From the NCBI GenBank assembly GCA_019915015.1, contig JAHBBC010000013.1:1240001-1304000 (forward strand): a DNA stretch of 64,000 nucleotides. Reading direction: 5' to 3'. The DNA is from Auriscalpium vulgare (taxonomy: Eukaryota; Basidiomycota; Agaricomycetes; Russulales; Auriscalpiaceae). The notes beneath the pieces are model-generated. The model saw only the letters and a program-made list of their open reading frames with translations, was not told the DNA's origin and did not search any database. Of the stretch, positions 1-10,529 are shown piece after piece. The number at the start of each line of letters is the position of its first letter. Within the stretch, counting starts at the first letter, position 1. The position numbers and the translations under genes are program-made.

Positions 1-1157
1 CTTGAATACTTGATGCCCAGGTCGATGATGTTCCCGGGGAAGCCGCAAGGATTGATCTTGTTACGGTCGATAGCGATGACGGCCCAGTCTTGGGTGTAGT
101 GCTTCTCGCCGACGGAGGTGTCAAGCGGGGGAGAGAAGAAGACATGGCCCAAGATCCGGCTCTCCTCGGAAGCCCAGTGCGTCGAGAGCTCTGAGCGGTG
201 GGAAATGAGGTCATTCCTGACGTCCTCCGTGTCATTCCACCGGTTCTCGGCTTTCTGACGAAGACTTTTAGCCCTGTCATCCTGCCTTCCCTCCATGCTT
301 TGGATACGCATCTGCTCGTAAACAATGTCGCCAGCTAGATCGTCTATTTTGGAGCCGATTGAGGCAAGGTGCTTCTGGAACGATGAATCGTCGAAGACGA
401 GGACGTCAAGTGGGGGCTGACTGCTTGACTCCGAGTCGTAGAGCTTGTTGTCGTGAGCTTTGTCGGGAGGAAGTACGACATGGCGAGCGGTGACAAGGAA
501 AAGCCTCTGCTCGCCGCCGCCTTCGCTCAAGAAGAAGCCGGCGGTGCCCTGTACCGAGGGCGAGGATTGGGAACAGATGGGGATACCGACCGTGTGGGTG
601 AAAGGCTGGCGGGCAGCTACCGTTGCATCGGATTCAAGAGCGGGCTCGAGGAGCCGGGGACCGGTCAAGCGCATGACTTCCGCCTCGCGAATCTCGACGT
701 CGACATCGTCGATATTGTACTCGAGCAGAAGGTCTTTGCATTGTAGGGCTGCGTCGATGCCGATGTGGTACGGGAGGGACTTGGGCTTCACTCCGATCCA
801 GAGAACGACGCTGCTGGAGGATTCTTTGGCATAGCCAATGCGAACGACATCAGTGCTGGTCCATTCCACCCCTTTGCGATCCAGGATCGCGTGAACCTTC
901 AGCGCCAAGTCGTCCTCCCAGACAAATCGAATGTCGTGATTACCGACAACTCTGAGCACCTTGCGCTCGGGGTACGCCTCCAGGCCAGTGGGAGCCTGAA
1001 ACGGGGCGCGGTCGGAGCTGGTGCGAGCGACGAGTATCGGCTGGGATGGCAGGCCAGCATAATATAGTCTTGACTCTACAAGAGACACAGATGGAAGGGA
1101 TGAAGGGGTGGTCCGGGGCGGGGATTCACCGACTCGAGTGACGCCCGAATCGGACAT
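1..1157 (-). CDS. Trypsin-like serine protease-fold protein, 3' part missing (window edge)
   Basis: One open frame runs from an ATG at 1157 to the window edge (at least 385 codons, no intron seen). The N-terminal half, with segments such as YYAGLPSQPILVART and GNHDIRFVWEDD, resembles a lineage-specific fungal hypothetical family. The second part looks like the N-terminal half of a chymotrypsin-like fold: GTAGFFLSEGGG followed by LVTARHVV, with the candidate catalytic His near residue 226, then a long helical insert, then HYTQDWAVIAID with a candidate catalytic Asp near residue 357. The Ser motif would lie beyond the window. No signal peptide or membrane segment is visible, so a cytosolic protein is likely. 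Protease activity is inference; many fungal relatives are uncharacterised and may be inactive. The ATG was chosen as the first in-frame Met upstream of the conserved region. Confidence 0.75.
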   Translation of the reverse strand, partial: MSDSGVTRVGESPPRTTPSSLPSVSLVESRLYYAGLPSQPILVARTSSDRAPFQAPTGLEAYPERKVLRVVGNHDIRFVWEDDLALKVHAILDRKGVEWTSTDVVRIGYAKESSSSVVLWIGVKPKSLPYHIGIDAALQCKDLLLEYNIDDVDVEIREAEVMRLTGPRLLEPALESDATVAARQPFTHTVGIPICSQSSPSVQGTAGFFLSEGGGEQRLFLVTARHVVLPPDKAHDNKLYDSESSSQPPLDVLVFDDSSFQKHLASIGSKIDDLAGDIVYEQMRIQSMEGRQDDRAKSLRQKAENRWNDTEDVRNDLISHRSELSTHWASEESRILGHVFFSPPLDTSVGEKHYTQDWAVIAIDRNKINPCGFPGNIIDLGIKYS

Positions 1158-3420
1158 GTCGGTGATAAGTAGTGATCGGAGCGTCCGGGGCAGTGAAAGC
1201 GAAGCATAGTAAGCAGGGAGAGATAGTGAGATTGCGAGGGAACTTACTGGTGATGATTTGAGTAGTAAAGAGCGAGGAAACAAAGGGAGTGGAAGTTGTG
1301 GCCCTTGTTTGTTCCAGCCAAATAGCATGACCAAGCATCGCCCGGCCCGAGTCGCTGCTCACCTTCAACCTCCCATTGCTTTCCGTTGCTATCTCCTCAA
1401 ATTACCGCAGGGTTTCGCCCGCGTGCGACGCCGTCTCCTACCGATTGGATCCTGCAAAGAATTAATGTGCAGACCCTCAGGGTACTGCTACAGAGTAGGG
1501 AAAAAGGGCAATGACGCTGTGGGGTGCACACCTCCTCTTCATTTCTCGGTGCGAGCTTGTGCTTTTTTCTCGTATCAATGGTGACCGCGTCCGCCGCCGT
1601 TTTATCTTCTAGGTTATCCGCCAATGCCACATCGCCCACTTTGCCTCTACACCATGCAGTCATCAGCCTAGCTGTCGCAAACTGCCATGCCCACCAACAC
1701 AGTACGTCGCCCGCCAGAGTTTCATACGCGCTACCTACAGCTCTATCTATGCGAGGCGGTGCGCCGCCCACGCTGGCCACTCTACGTCAAGCGCAGCACA
1801 ATGTGGACTCGCACTCCGGCGCATGCGATACGTGGTCGGCCGTCGGCGGCGAGATCTTTGGCTTGAGCTGGGCGCTGGCTTGATTGTGAGGACGCTGGAC
1901 GATGGGAAGTCTACACAGCGGACTTCACATTATCGTGCGTATCTCTCCTGTCTCATCTGAGCATCTAACATATCTTTCACCAGACGCAACCTAAGACCCC
2001 GCTTTCTGTTGTACCTCCTCATCGCTCGGCACGCCGCTACGGCTGAGGCGACCCACTCAATTTTCACCTCCCTCTTGCCAGGTTGATATAATAAGCACTA
2101 TCACCCTTCAACTGCTCGCGCAGTTCTCATTGGCAGAACGGACGCTCGGTGGTCTATGCCGCTACCGTGGCGTCCAATATCTACTCGCGAAGACGGAGGC
2201 ATCGCTGGTGAAAAACAGCGCATGCCGGCGGCGGCGCGCAGGTGCGTCGGTGCAGCACTTCCTGGTATATGGCAACGCGATCCTGCTTTGTGCGATCTGA
2301 GCAGCCGCGGCCTACGTCGGTTTGAGGTGGTTTGACGACCTGCGCGCTGTGATCTCCAATATCCAGCTGACCGGGATTGGCGCGATACTCGCAGAGATCT
2401 CGAGGTATCAGTGCCTAGGAGCGCCGGTGCGTTAGACTTTGTGCTCACGTTGTGCGCTGGTGACATTTTATTCCTTCCAGGCATGCTCCTTGCGAGGTTT
2501 GGAAGGCCGAGAAATCGCCCCAGGCGACGCTGTAATAAATGTCAGAGAAGCTGCGGACAGTGGACGAGGTGCCTGCTCTTCTGCTCGCTATCTAGCTCGC
2601 CTGCTGCCATCTATACGTACGGAAGATTAGCAGTGCGTTCTGAAAGCTCGTACCGTCCTCACACGCCCGGCGTCTGTCGTTTCGGCGGCAACGCAAGTCT
2701 ATACTAGTATACGCGTATGTACATTGGAGGGAGAATCCGACGTGGACCTGTCATGTGAAACAGATAAATAGTCACCCTGACAGTTGACTCGGCAAGACCG
2801 CAGGTATGCAGACCGGACAGCATGCTGGGACTGGAGAGACCAACGGCATGGGTGATGCACGTCGCTTCGGAATTCGTGGATGCGCGGCTTGTAGACGAGG
2901 TACAAGTATCTTAAGAGAGCAGGTGTTCGGGTAGAGCTCGAGGAAGCAGAGCGTGTCTGGCGGATTAGATTGGTGGCGGCTGGATGTATGCTGCGACGTG
3001 AGATTAAGCTGGTCGGCGGGAGGTTTTGAACACGGTGAGCTCTAATGTGCCCGGGAGAAGCAGTGCGGAGCTGCGAAGAACAGGGAGGATGTCCGCGGTT
3101 TCGCAGAGGCGTGGCAGGTGTTGTTTCCACGGAGGATTGTGAGCTCGGCTGAATTCAGCTCGGAGTGGGGAAGTTTCTGGACGAAGAGAGCGCATCTTCG
3201 TTTTGAGAGCGTGAGGTAAGTAGTCTCGGTCCAGCGGCTGCCGAGCACGAAAGGGAAAGTGATCCTAGAGAGGACGGTGAATTTGGGGGCGAGGGGCCTC
3301 GCGATGGGGATGAGGTCGTTGTGGGCTTGCGTATGGTACACGTTCTCGATGGCGGCCTCAGAATTCTGCGCGATAGCACTCAGAGGCTGCACCGTCAAAT
3401 TGAACGCGATGCCCGTTGCT
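1158..3420. other. Intergenic region without a supported gene
   Basis: The first about 200 bases are the presumed promoter and leader of the minus-strand gene ending at 1157. Scattered open frames are short and overlap in several frames. Two stretches look mildly protein-like but have no recognisable domain: plus-strand exon-like sequence around 2340-2630, with a plausible GT-AG intron at about 2403-2480 and a frame closing at 2630; and a minus-strand frame at about 3042-3398 containing the segment AHNDLIPIARPLAPKF. I do not call either a gene. Confidence 0.35.
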
Positions 3421-4516
3421 TCAAATCCAGTCGATGTGTCGAGGTTCCTGTGGGATGCACATCAGCCAAATCCTCTGTCGACCATGGACAACGCACCTTG
3501 AAATGAAACGGCGTTTCATAGATCCCAAATTCTACACCTATCTCTTGGCACATACTTTCCAATGCGATGCGCACATGCTGCTCGACATCGCGCGTGACGG
3601 TAACGAGCTGCAGCCCCGGCAATGCGCGGAGCATTCCAACCGCGAGCTCCGAGCGCGCATCCGGCGACGCCCCCCATGCGTGGTAGCCGAAGTACCGCAA
3701 CGACGGAGGTAGATCAACGTGTTGCCCGGGCGGCGCGCTCACGACAAGGGTCTTCAGCTGGGCAAGCTGATCCAGAATTTCCGGCGGTGGAAATATGCCC
3801 TGGATGTGCAGCGATTGAAGATGCGGGAGGATGCCCGTAGAGATGAGATGCCTATCCAGCGTGCCTGGCCACGAGGGGCTAATTAGACAGAGATAGCGCA
3901 GCGCGGGGAGGGGATGCGAGTGGGTGAGACAACCGTGAGCACGGTCTCCGAGTATCTCGAGGGCCTCTAATGTGGGCGGCAGTGGATAATCGTGATTTGC
4001 GGTGAGTACGAGCACGCGCGTGCCCGGGCACATCCTCGCGATGCTGCTGCTGACGGTGTCGTCCAGTATCCCGTCCACGTCAAGGACCACGGGACTCAGC
4101 TGAATAGCATGCAGTCGTACATCTAATTCGGTGCTCAAGGTCGTGGAGTTATATGCGCCCCACCTCAAAAACGACACGCCCTCGACGTGGCGGCATAGTG
4201 CAAGCAGACGGAGGCAAACGTCGGCATACTCGCGTGGATACGTTGGCCAGGTGACATAGATGTACCGGACGTGCGCGGCGAGGTGCGGGCGGATGCTGAG
4301 GGTACTGACGAGGAGTTGGATATTGCACTGGCTGTCGTTCCACCGGATGCGGCGGAAGAGGAGGCGCTGAGCGGTGGGAGTCCATGCGCGGCAGACGAGG
4401 CGGCGGAAGAGGAGGCGCTGAGCGGTGGGAGTCCATGCGCGGCAGACGAGCGCACATGCGCGGAGGGTGGTATGATCGATGAGCATGTGTTGAGATAGCC
4501 TAAATACCCATTCCAT
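3421..4516 (-). CDS. Class I F-box-like protein, copy A (two coding exons, start uncertain)
   Basis: Coding exons 4516-3497 and 3447-3421 give 348 aa. The N-terminus (PLDIHILIMEWVFRLSQH, then TLRACALVCRAWTPTAQ) is an F-box-like motif, the part that in known F-box proteins binds Skp1 of SCF ubiquitin ligases. The rest is a leucine-rich substrate-side region without clean LRRs. The 49-nt intron (3448-3496) has a GTGCGT donor, and the last exon encodes EPRHIDWI plus stop, shared with all class I paralogs. A 51-bp perfect tandem duplication (4349-4450) repeats 17 residues of the F-box (LVCRAWTPTAQRLLFRR). The ATG used by paralogs is missing. The frame starts at an internal Met, or may begin at 4713 through a leader intron ending near 4601. 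Possibly a decaying copy. Confidence 0.75.
4349..4450. repeat. Perfect 51-bp in-frame tandem duplication inside F-box copy A
   Basis: Two identical 51-bp units (4349-4399, 4400-4450) encode the same 17 residues of the F-box-like motif. The other class I genes have the unit once, so this is a recent slippage or unequal-exchange event confined to copy A. Confidence 0.95.
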
Positions 4517-4713
4517 GATGAGGATATGGATGTCCAGAGGGAGTTCGGTCGTTGGGCAACAGGGAGGATCGTTCGAGGCGACGTTGCTGTTGATTTTAGA
4601 GGAGCCTAGAGTACGGTGAGTATCAATTATGAATACGAATGCGACGGACTACGCACCAAGAGAGGAGGGAGATCCAGACTCCTCTGTCTTCCTACCACGT
4701 GTTCGGCACACAT

Positions 4714-7611
4714 TGAACTTGCCTGCAAGGCCGCGGTAAGGAACCCTGTAGGCTCGCCGTAGAAAATCCACATATGGCATTCTACATATATTGAGTTAAC
4801 CATACGGGTCGGGCTGTTGAAGAGGAGAAGACAGACCGATGAGCGTGAAGTGGAAAGATGCGGTGCCGCAGTCGCGCCGGTCGCGCCCGCACCGAACTTC
4901 AAGTTCCCACGCGCTGCTACTGGGACACCGTGTCGAGCACTCATCTCATCTTCCCCCTCCATCTGGCCATCCTCTTCCTCCCCATACCCGGCAGTACCAA
5001 CGTTAAAGGTCAATCCAAGACTTTCCTCCACCTCGTACACCGCCACGTCACCGCGCTAGAGCCAGGACCGATTCCAGGGTGACGATGCCAACAGAGAGAG
5101 ATGGAGGAGATGCTGAAGGGCCCGTGGGGTTTGAAACTGCTGAGCACTTGCCAGTCTTCTCTTCCTCGGCGCATCCGACCTGTGCTGATTGTGCTCCCAG
5201 GACTGTTCATGCATCACGACCCAGCTGTGCGGTCTCACCACCCATCTCGTACGCGCCCAATTGCCCTCGCCTTGCACTACCTGCCACAATGTTGGGCGAT
5301 TCCCTCTCGCACGGCGACGACCGACCTTGTCTATCCTTACTCCTACGTCTTTAACCGTCGCCCACCCACGTCCAGACCCCTCGCAAGACGTACACTCTCC
5401 GCCGTGTAGCCTAATCGCGCACGTTCGCGCAGAGAGCTGCCCTGCTCCTCTCTTGGAGAGGTCCACAATCTGCGCCTCCTACGACAATTGTTCCAGTGCG
5501 CGCCGCAAAGCCTCTGGGTGCGCCTGCAGCCACTTGTTTGACTTTCTCGACGATGGCAAGCCCTCGCCTGCGCTGTCGTCACGTCAACCCGACGACCTGG
5601 AAGCGGAGCGGCCGGCAGGAGGATGTCGAGAGGCGTAGAGGAAAGGGAGATGTACATGAAGGTTTTACGCTGCGTTGGCGGCGACTGCGACTGCGACGCC
5701 ACGCTCCTACGCCATGGTCAGCCGCACTGCCGCCAGCGTACCCTACGAGTCCCAGCACCTACTCAGCCTCGCTGCTGCCTCAAGAAGCCACGGTTCAGTG
5801 TCCTGTTGTGTCGTGGACGGACCAAGTACGTCTTTCGATTCCGTGCACCACGTTGCGCGCTTGCTCACTGCGGCCTCTAGGAGCGCCGCGCTCATCCTCG
5901 TCCGGCAACAGCACAGCGCCTGTGACTGGGTGCCTTTGTCCAGTTGTTGGGCACCACCGGCACAGTTCCACGTGGCGTGGCGCGGCCGTGTCGAGTTCGC
6001 TCCGTTGCCGCCTGGCCGCCTGGACTTTATATGTGCGTCTCCCATCATCTCACTCTCATTCCATGGTCCTGAATCTTGCTAGGTTAAACGGAGCCACCTA
6101 TCTATCTGGGATCTTTGCAAACTTATCGTCGACCATGGCGGCGTTTTCCAGCCCTATCTTGACAAGAATCCAACCAATGTCACTCGAGCCACGCGGCCTG
6201 GCGCACCGGATCTCATCCAGGGCTTCTCCTGCAACTCGCGTCTGCACGGACCTCACTCAATATAGAAGACGGGATCCAGCTGCGCCCGTTGCGAACGCGA
6301 GCCGCCTCGGACTATGTATATGCTAGCAGCTGAATTTCATAGACGCTGTTTCGTCTTGCACGACCGACCCGCGGTCCCACCGCAGCTTTGATCATGCTGG
6401 TCTCGACAATCTTGCGAGTATTTCCTGTCCAAAAGCCAACATGTCGCAGCCTCAAACAGAGCGGCCAGCGTACGCCGTCAGTAATATGCCCGCACAAGAT
6501 GTCGCTCCACCCCGACGCCAGCGAGAACGGCGTGCCAGGCACCTCCGACTGGTCTGTCCCGGAGGAAACACTCCACAATGCGCCGGGCGGGAACGGCGGG
6601 GCGTGCACAGATAGGCCTACTGTCACCGACGTATCCTCCCCTCCGACATCTCCATGCCGTCGTCGCCGTCCGTCGCGACCGCCTCCCACCCATTGTGCCG
6701 TCTGTCGCGAGACGCATATACTGCTGTTATTCGTCTATGCAATTGTGCGTTGCGCGTTGACAATATCACGGCGCTCGCCTGGGAGCCACGGCTCACTCCG
6801 CCCTCGGGATCCTCTCGCCTTTGCCTCCAGCCTCCAACATTTGTCAGGGCCGCCTCCATGTTGCGTGGTCCGGTGTGCCGAGATTGAGCTAAGCATGGAC
6901 GCAGAGGGAGGCCCATGGACGCAGAGGGAGGCCCATGGCCATGCGTAATGGACCAACCATTAATATTTGCAAGTCCATGGAGGCCGTTGCCGAGGGAGAG
7001 AGTGCGGGATGGCGTATTGAAGTAGAGGCGGCCCGGGTCCCGCACCACCGTATCTCGGCCCAACCCGTGCCGTCTTCCTATTCCTTCCCCCCAAGCTCTT
7101 GCTCTCTCTGCAACCCGTCTTGCGACACCGATTCAAACGGCGCGTGCGCCACGTCACCGAGACAAATGAAGACGACCTGGGGTGATACGTCAACGGAGTG
7201 AGGCAAAGAGACATGGCGGCGAAGGCACGCGCCTGTGGCTCAATATCTATCGTGGTGAGCACCTGCAACTCCGTATTTGACCTGCGATGACAGTGTCTCC
7301 ACGTATCTTGCAGCGTTATCCTGGCAACTCGGCGTCTCGTTCACGACTGGCACCGTGAACCTCATCCCTGCATATCCTCGACACGCGCCCACGCGCCCTC
7401 GCCCGACCCATCCCCGAGTCTCGTTCCAGCCACATACATAGCCCCAAGCAAATTCTGCTCCCACGTAGCTGACTGATGCTCGGAGATAGGCTTTACATAA
7501 CTTCACGGCTTTGTGACGCGTTCCCGGCAAGCGTGAGTCCTTATATTTTAGACGACCGTTGCTGTACTTCAAAACCCACGTCTCTGTCTCCCTCACACCG
7601 CGTGCCGCTAG
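4714..7611. other. Intergenic region with an F-box leader and a dispersed duplicated block
   Basis: The part near 4600-4900 is the leader of F-box copy A and resembles the leaders of the other class I genes (shared motif like GAGAGACTGACCGATGAGCG). From about 5080 to 6110 the sequence is a diverged copy of 55480-56130. Shared landmarks include CACTACCTGCCACRATG, GTCCAGACCCC and GTGCACCACGTTGCG. Open frames here are not conserved between the two copies, so they are not called. At 6894-6933 a 20-bp unit (ATGGACGCAGAGGGAGGCCC) is repeated twice. From about 6320 to 7611 nothing further is recognised. Confidence 0.5.
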
Positions 7612-8957
7612 ATGGGTTTCTTCTTCTCCAAGCCGTCGTACAACCCAGACCGCGACATCCCCGATCTCACAGGCAAGGTCGCGATCGTCACGGGCGCGAA
7701 GTGCGTATCTTGTCACAGAACCCTCCGCTTACACCTAGGGCGACCTGACGCGGTTATTGTACAGCACGGGCATCGGGTACCACACCACCGAGCACCTCGC
7801 GCTGCACGGCGCCAAGGTGTACCTCGCGTGCCGCACGAAGTTCAAGGCACTCGACGCTATCGCGGGCATTGAACGCGCGCACCCGGCGCTCAAGGACTCG
7901 GGACGTCTCGTGTGGCTCCCGCTAGACCTCGCGTCGCTGCGCCATACGAAAGAGGCCGCGGAGTTGTTTCTGACGCTGGAGAAGAGGCTGGATATGCTGC
8001 GTCAGTATCTATTGTTTAGATTGTGGATATGATACTCATGGTGCAACGCGGCAGTGAATAATGCTGGTAGGCTCCCCGACAAATACGTGCTGACGGAGGA
8101 CGGGATCGAGCAGAGCGTTGCTGTGAAGTACGTTACGGTCCCAGATCTTTGCGTTAGGATGCAGCAGTGGCTGATGCAGGGCTTAGCCATGTGGGCCACT
8201 TCGTGTTCACCGACACGCTCCTCCCGCTCCTCAAGCGGACTGCACACCTCCCAGACACCGACGTGCGCATTATCAACGTGCGCATCCGCTTCGTGTTTTC
8301 TCTCCTTCGACAATTGACTCCCCACACGCACGCACGCGCAGGTGGCGTCCAACGGGTACAAAATGGGGGGAATGCAGACGCGCTTTGAGAGCCTCGCCGA
8401 CTTCAACGACGCGCAGGCGGCGCCGGGAAAGGAGAACGGCTTGACGCGCAAAATCGCGCGGTATTGTGCGTCTCCTTCTCCAACATCGAGATCTCGAGGC
8501 TGACGTTGTGCAGGTACGACGAAGCTGATGAATATCCTGTACACAGCCGAGCTGCAGCGCCGGCTCGACGAGGACGGAGAGCCGATCACCGCCATCGCAC
8601 TGCACCCCGGGCCCACCGCCACCGGTACGGCAAATCCGATGCATCGTCCCGCTTATACTTAAACTTACCCGTCCCGTCCCACGTTCCATAGACCACGCAG
8701 TCGACCCGCTCCCCTGGCCTCTCCCTTTCCTCGTGCGCCGAGTCACCTTGACCCCGCTCCAAGGCTCATTCACGTCCCTCTTCGCCGCGACGTCCCCACG
8801 CGTCGCCGCCGAGCGCAGCGCGTACAAGGGCGCGTACATCGAGCCGTACGGCGTCGTCACGCCACTCACGCGCAAGGAGGCGAGGGATCCGGTCCTTGCG
8901 CGGACGCTGTGGAGGACGACGGAGGCCGTTGTGGAGGCGGTCTTCGACCACGAATAA
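7612..8957 (+). CDS. Short-chain dehydrogenase/reductase (retinol-dehydrogenase-like), seven exons
   Basis: Exons 7612-7700, 7765-8000, 8055-8127, 8187-8277, 8342-8465, 8514-8624 and 8692-8957 join in frame to 329 aa. The protein is a classical Rossmann-fold SDR. It shows the nucleotide motif TGANTGIG (residues 27-34), with CR after the second strand (VYLACR), which suggests NADP(H) preference. It also has NNAG (110-113), the active-site Ser region NVAS (about 166) and YCTTK, the catalytic Tyr204 and Lys208. HPGPTATG follows as in the WWOX/retinol dehydrogenase/protochlorophyllide reductase-like group. It should carry out NAD(P)-dependent oxidation or reduction of an unknown alcohol or ketone. 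The ATG is placed shortly before the first conserved strand (LTGKVAIVTGA). All introns are GT-AG and about 48-67 nt long. No pathway neighbours are present, and it is not part of a cluster. Confidence 0.93.
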
Positions 8958-9193
8958 ATACGGATCTTAGTGGGTACTTAGCCCGTTTCTATCGATCTGC
9001 TCTCTCTTCTTATTTATTTTTACGCACCCGAGACCGTGTTTACATTGATTAAACTTGCTCGCCTACCACCGAATCAATGCGATGTTACTGTACATTGGGG
9101 TTTTGAAATAAGAAAGCGACTGCGAAGAAACTCGCAGATACCTAGTGTGAATGTTCGGGAACGCGCTCAAAGGAGCCGTCTGGATGCCTTGCC

Positions 9194-10233
9194 TCATATC
9201 CAGTCAATGTGTTGAGGTTGCTGTTGGCTGCACGTCAGCACATACCCTCCATAAACCACGGACAACGCACCTGGAAGTGAAGAGGCGTTTCATAGCTCGC
9301 AAACTCGACGCCCTTGTTGTGGCACATCCCTTCCAATGCGGTGCGCACGTGCTGGTCGACACCGCGCGTCACAGTTACAAGCTGAAGCTGCGGCAGCACA
9401 CGAAGAGGATCGAGCGCGAGCTCCGCGTGAGCACCCGGCGTCACGTCCCGCCAGGGGTGGTAGCCGAAGTGCCGCAACGACGCAGGTAGCGAAGCGTGCT
9501 GCCCGGCCAACACGGCCACGACGAGGGTCTCGAGCTGGGTGAGCTGTTCCAGGATCCCCTGGGGCGGAATCTCGCCCTTAATCGCCAGCGATCGAAGCCG
9601 CGGGAGGATTCCCGCAGCAGTAAGTTGCTGGCAGAGCAATTTGTCTGACCACCGGGGCTTTATCAAACAGAGATTGCGCAACACGGGGAGGGACTCCGAA
9701 AGCGAGAGACACTGACGGGCGCTCATTCGTGTTTTGAGGGTCTCCAACGTGGAGGGCAGCGGATGTTCGTCACCATGAATGAATGAGAGAAAGCGCACGC
9801 CCGGGAACATGTTCACGACGGCTTCGCCAATGGGCAAACCGAGCACCTCCAGGAACACGGGCCTCAGCTGGATTGCACGCAGGCGAGCACTCGATTCGGC
9901 GCTCAAGGGCTTGTTATTATGGCCACGGTGGAAGAATGATATGCCCTCAACGTGGCGGCACAGTTCCAGCAGCCGGAGGCAGACGTCGCCATAGTCGGGT
10001 GGGAACGATGGCCAGGCGACCCGGATGTACCTGACGTGCGTGGCGAGGTGCGGGCGGATGCAGAGGGTGCTGATCAGGAGTCGGAAGAAGTGAAGGTCGT
10101 CCGAAAATATGCACGAGATGCGGCGGAAGAGGAGGCGCTGGGCGGTGGGAGTCCACGCGCGGCACTGTGGCAGCGTGGTGCGTACAAGCTTCTCATCATT
10201 CTGGCCTCGCTCACCATGCATTATGGCCAGCAT
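9194..10233 (-). CDS. Class I F-box-like protein, copy B, with replaced N-terminus
   Basis: Exons 10233-9271 and 9220-9194 give 329 aa. From CRAWTPTAQRLLFRR onward it aligns with the other class I proteins through to the conserved tail QPQHIDWI, encoded by the last exon after a 50-nt intron with GTGCGT donor and CTGAC branch site. The first about 40 residues of the family (PLDxHILIIEW and TLRACALV) are gone. In their place is an unrelated 25-residue start (MLAIMHGERGQ...), with the junction near 10165. The F-box fold is probably lost, so interaction with Skp1 is doubtful. It could be an expressed truncated variant or a 5'-truncated pseudogene that kept an open frame. It lies tail-to-head behind class II gene I. 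Confidence 0.7.
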
Positions 10234-10529
10234 ATACTGCCCTGATGCATGCGGACCACATTACCTGACTACGGTCTTCGTAATTGTATCGTCCTTATTA
10301 AATGCTGCTCACCGAACGCGCGACTGTCGCATACCGAGACTTGAATGTCATGCACAGAATATATTCATTCTGTATATCCACGGCCCTTGTAACCAAGTTG
10401 TACGTGAAATCATCTTCCTAAGCCTGATGCGTCAGCAGGCGCGCTACCTGTTGAGCACAAGAACCGCCTGTCCGACCGCGCCTTTGTGACAGTCAAATGA
10501 CGATTTCACCCTCTTCCCGCCGCCTCATC

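Noticed and set aside
5496..6326. Plus-strand open frame of about 276 codons
   Set aside because: It has no ATG at its start, no recognisable domain, and its frame is not conserved in the duplicated block at 55480-56130.
8002..8875. Long minus-strand open frames over the SDR gene
   Set aside because: They are antisense to exons with clear SDR motifs and cross its introns.
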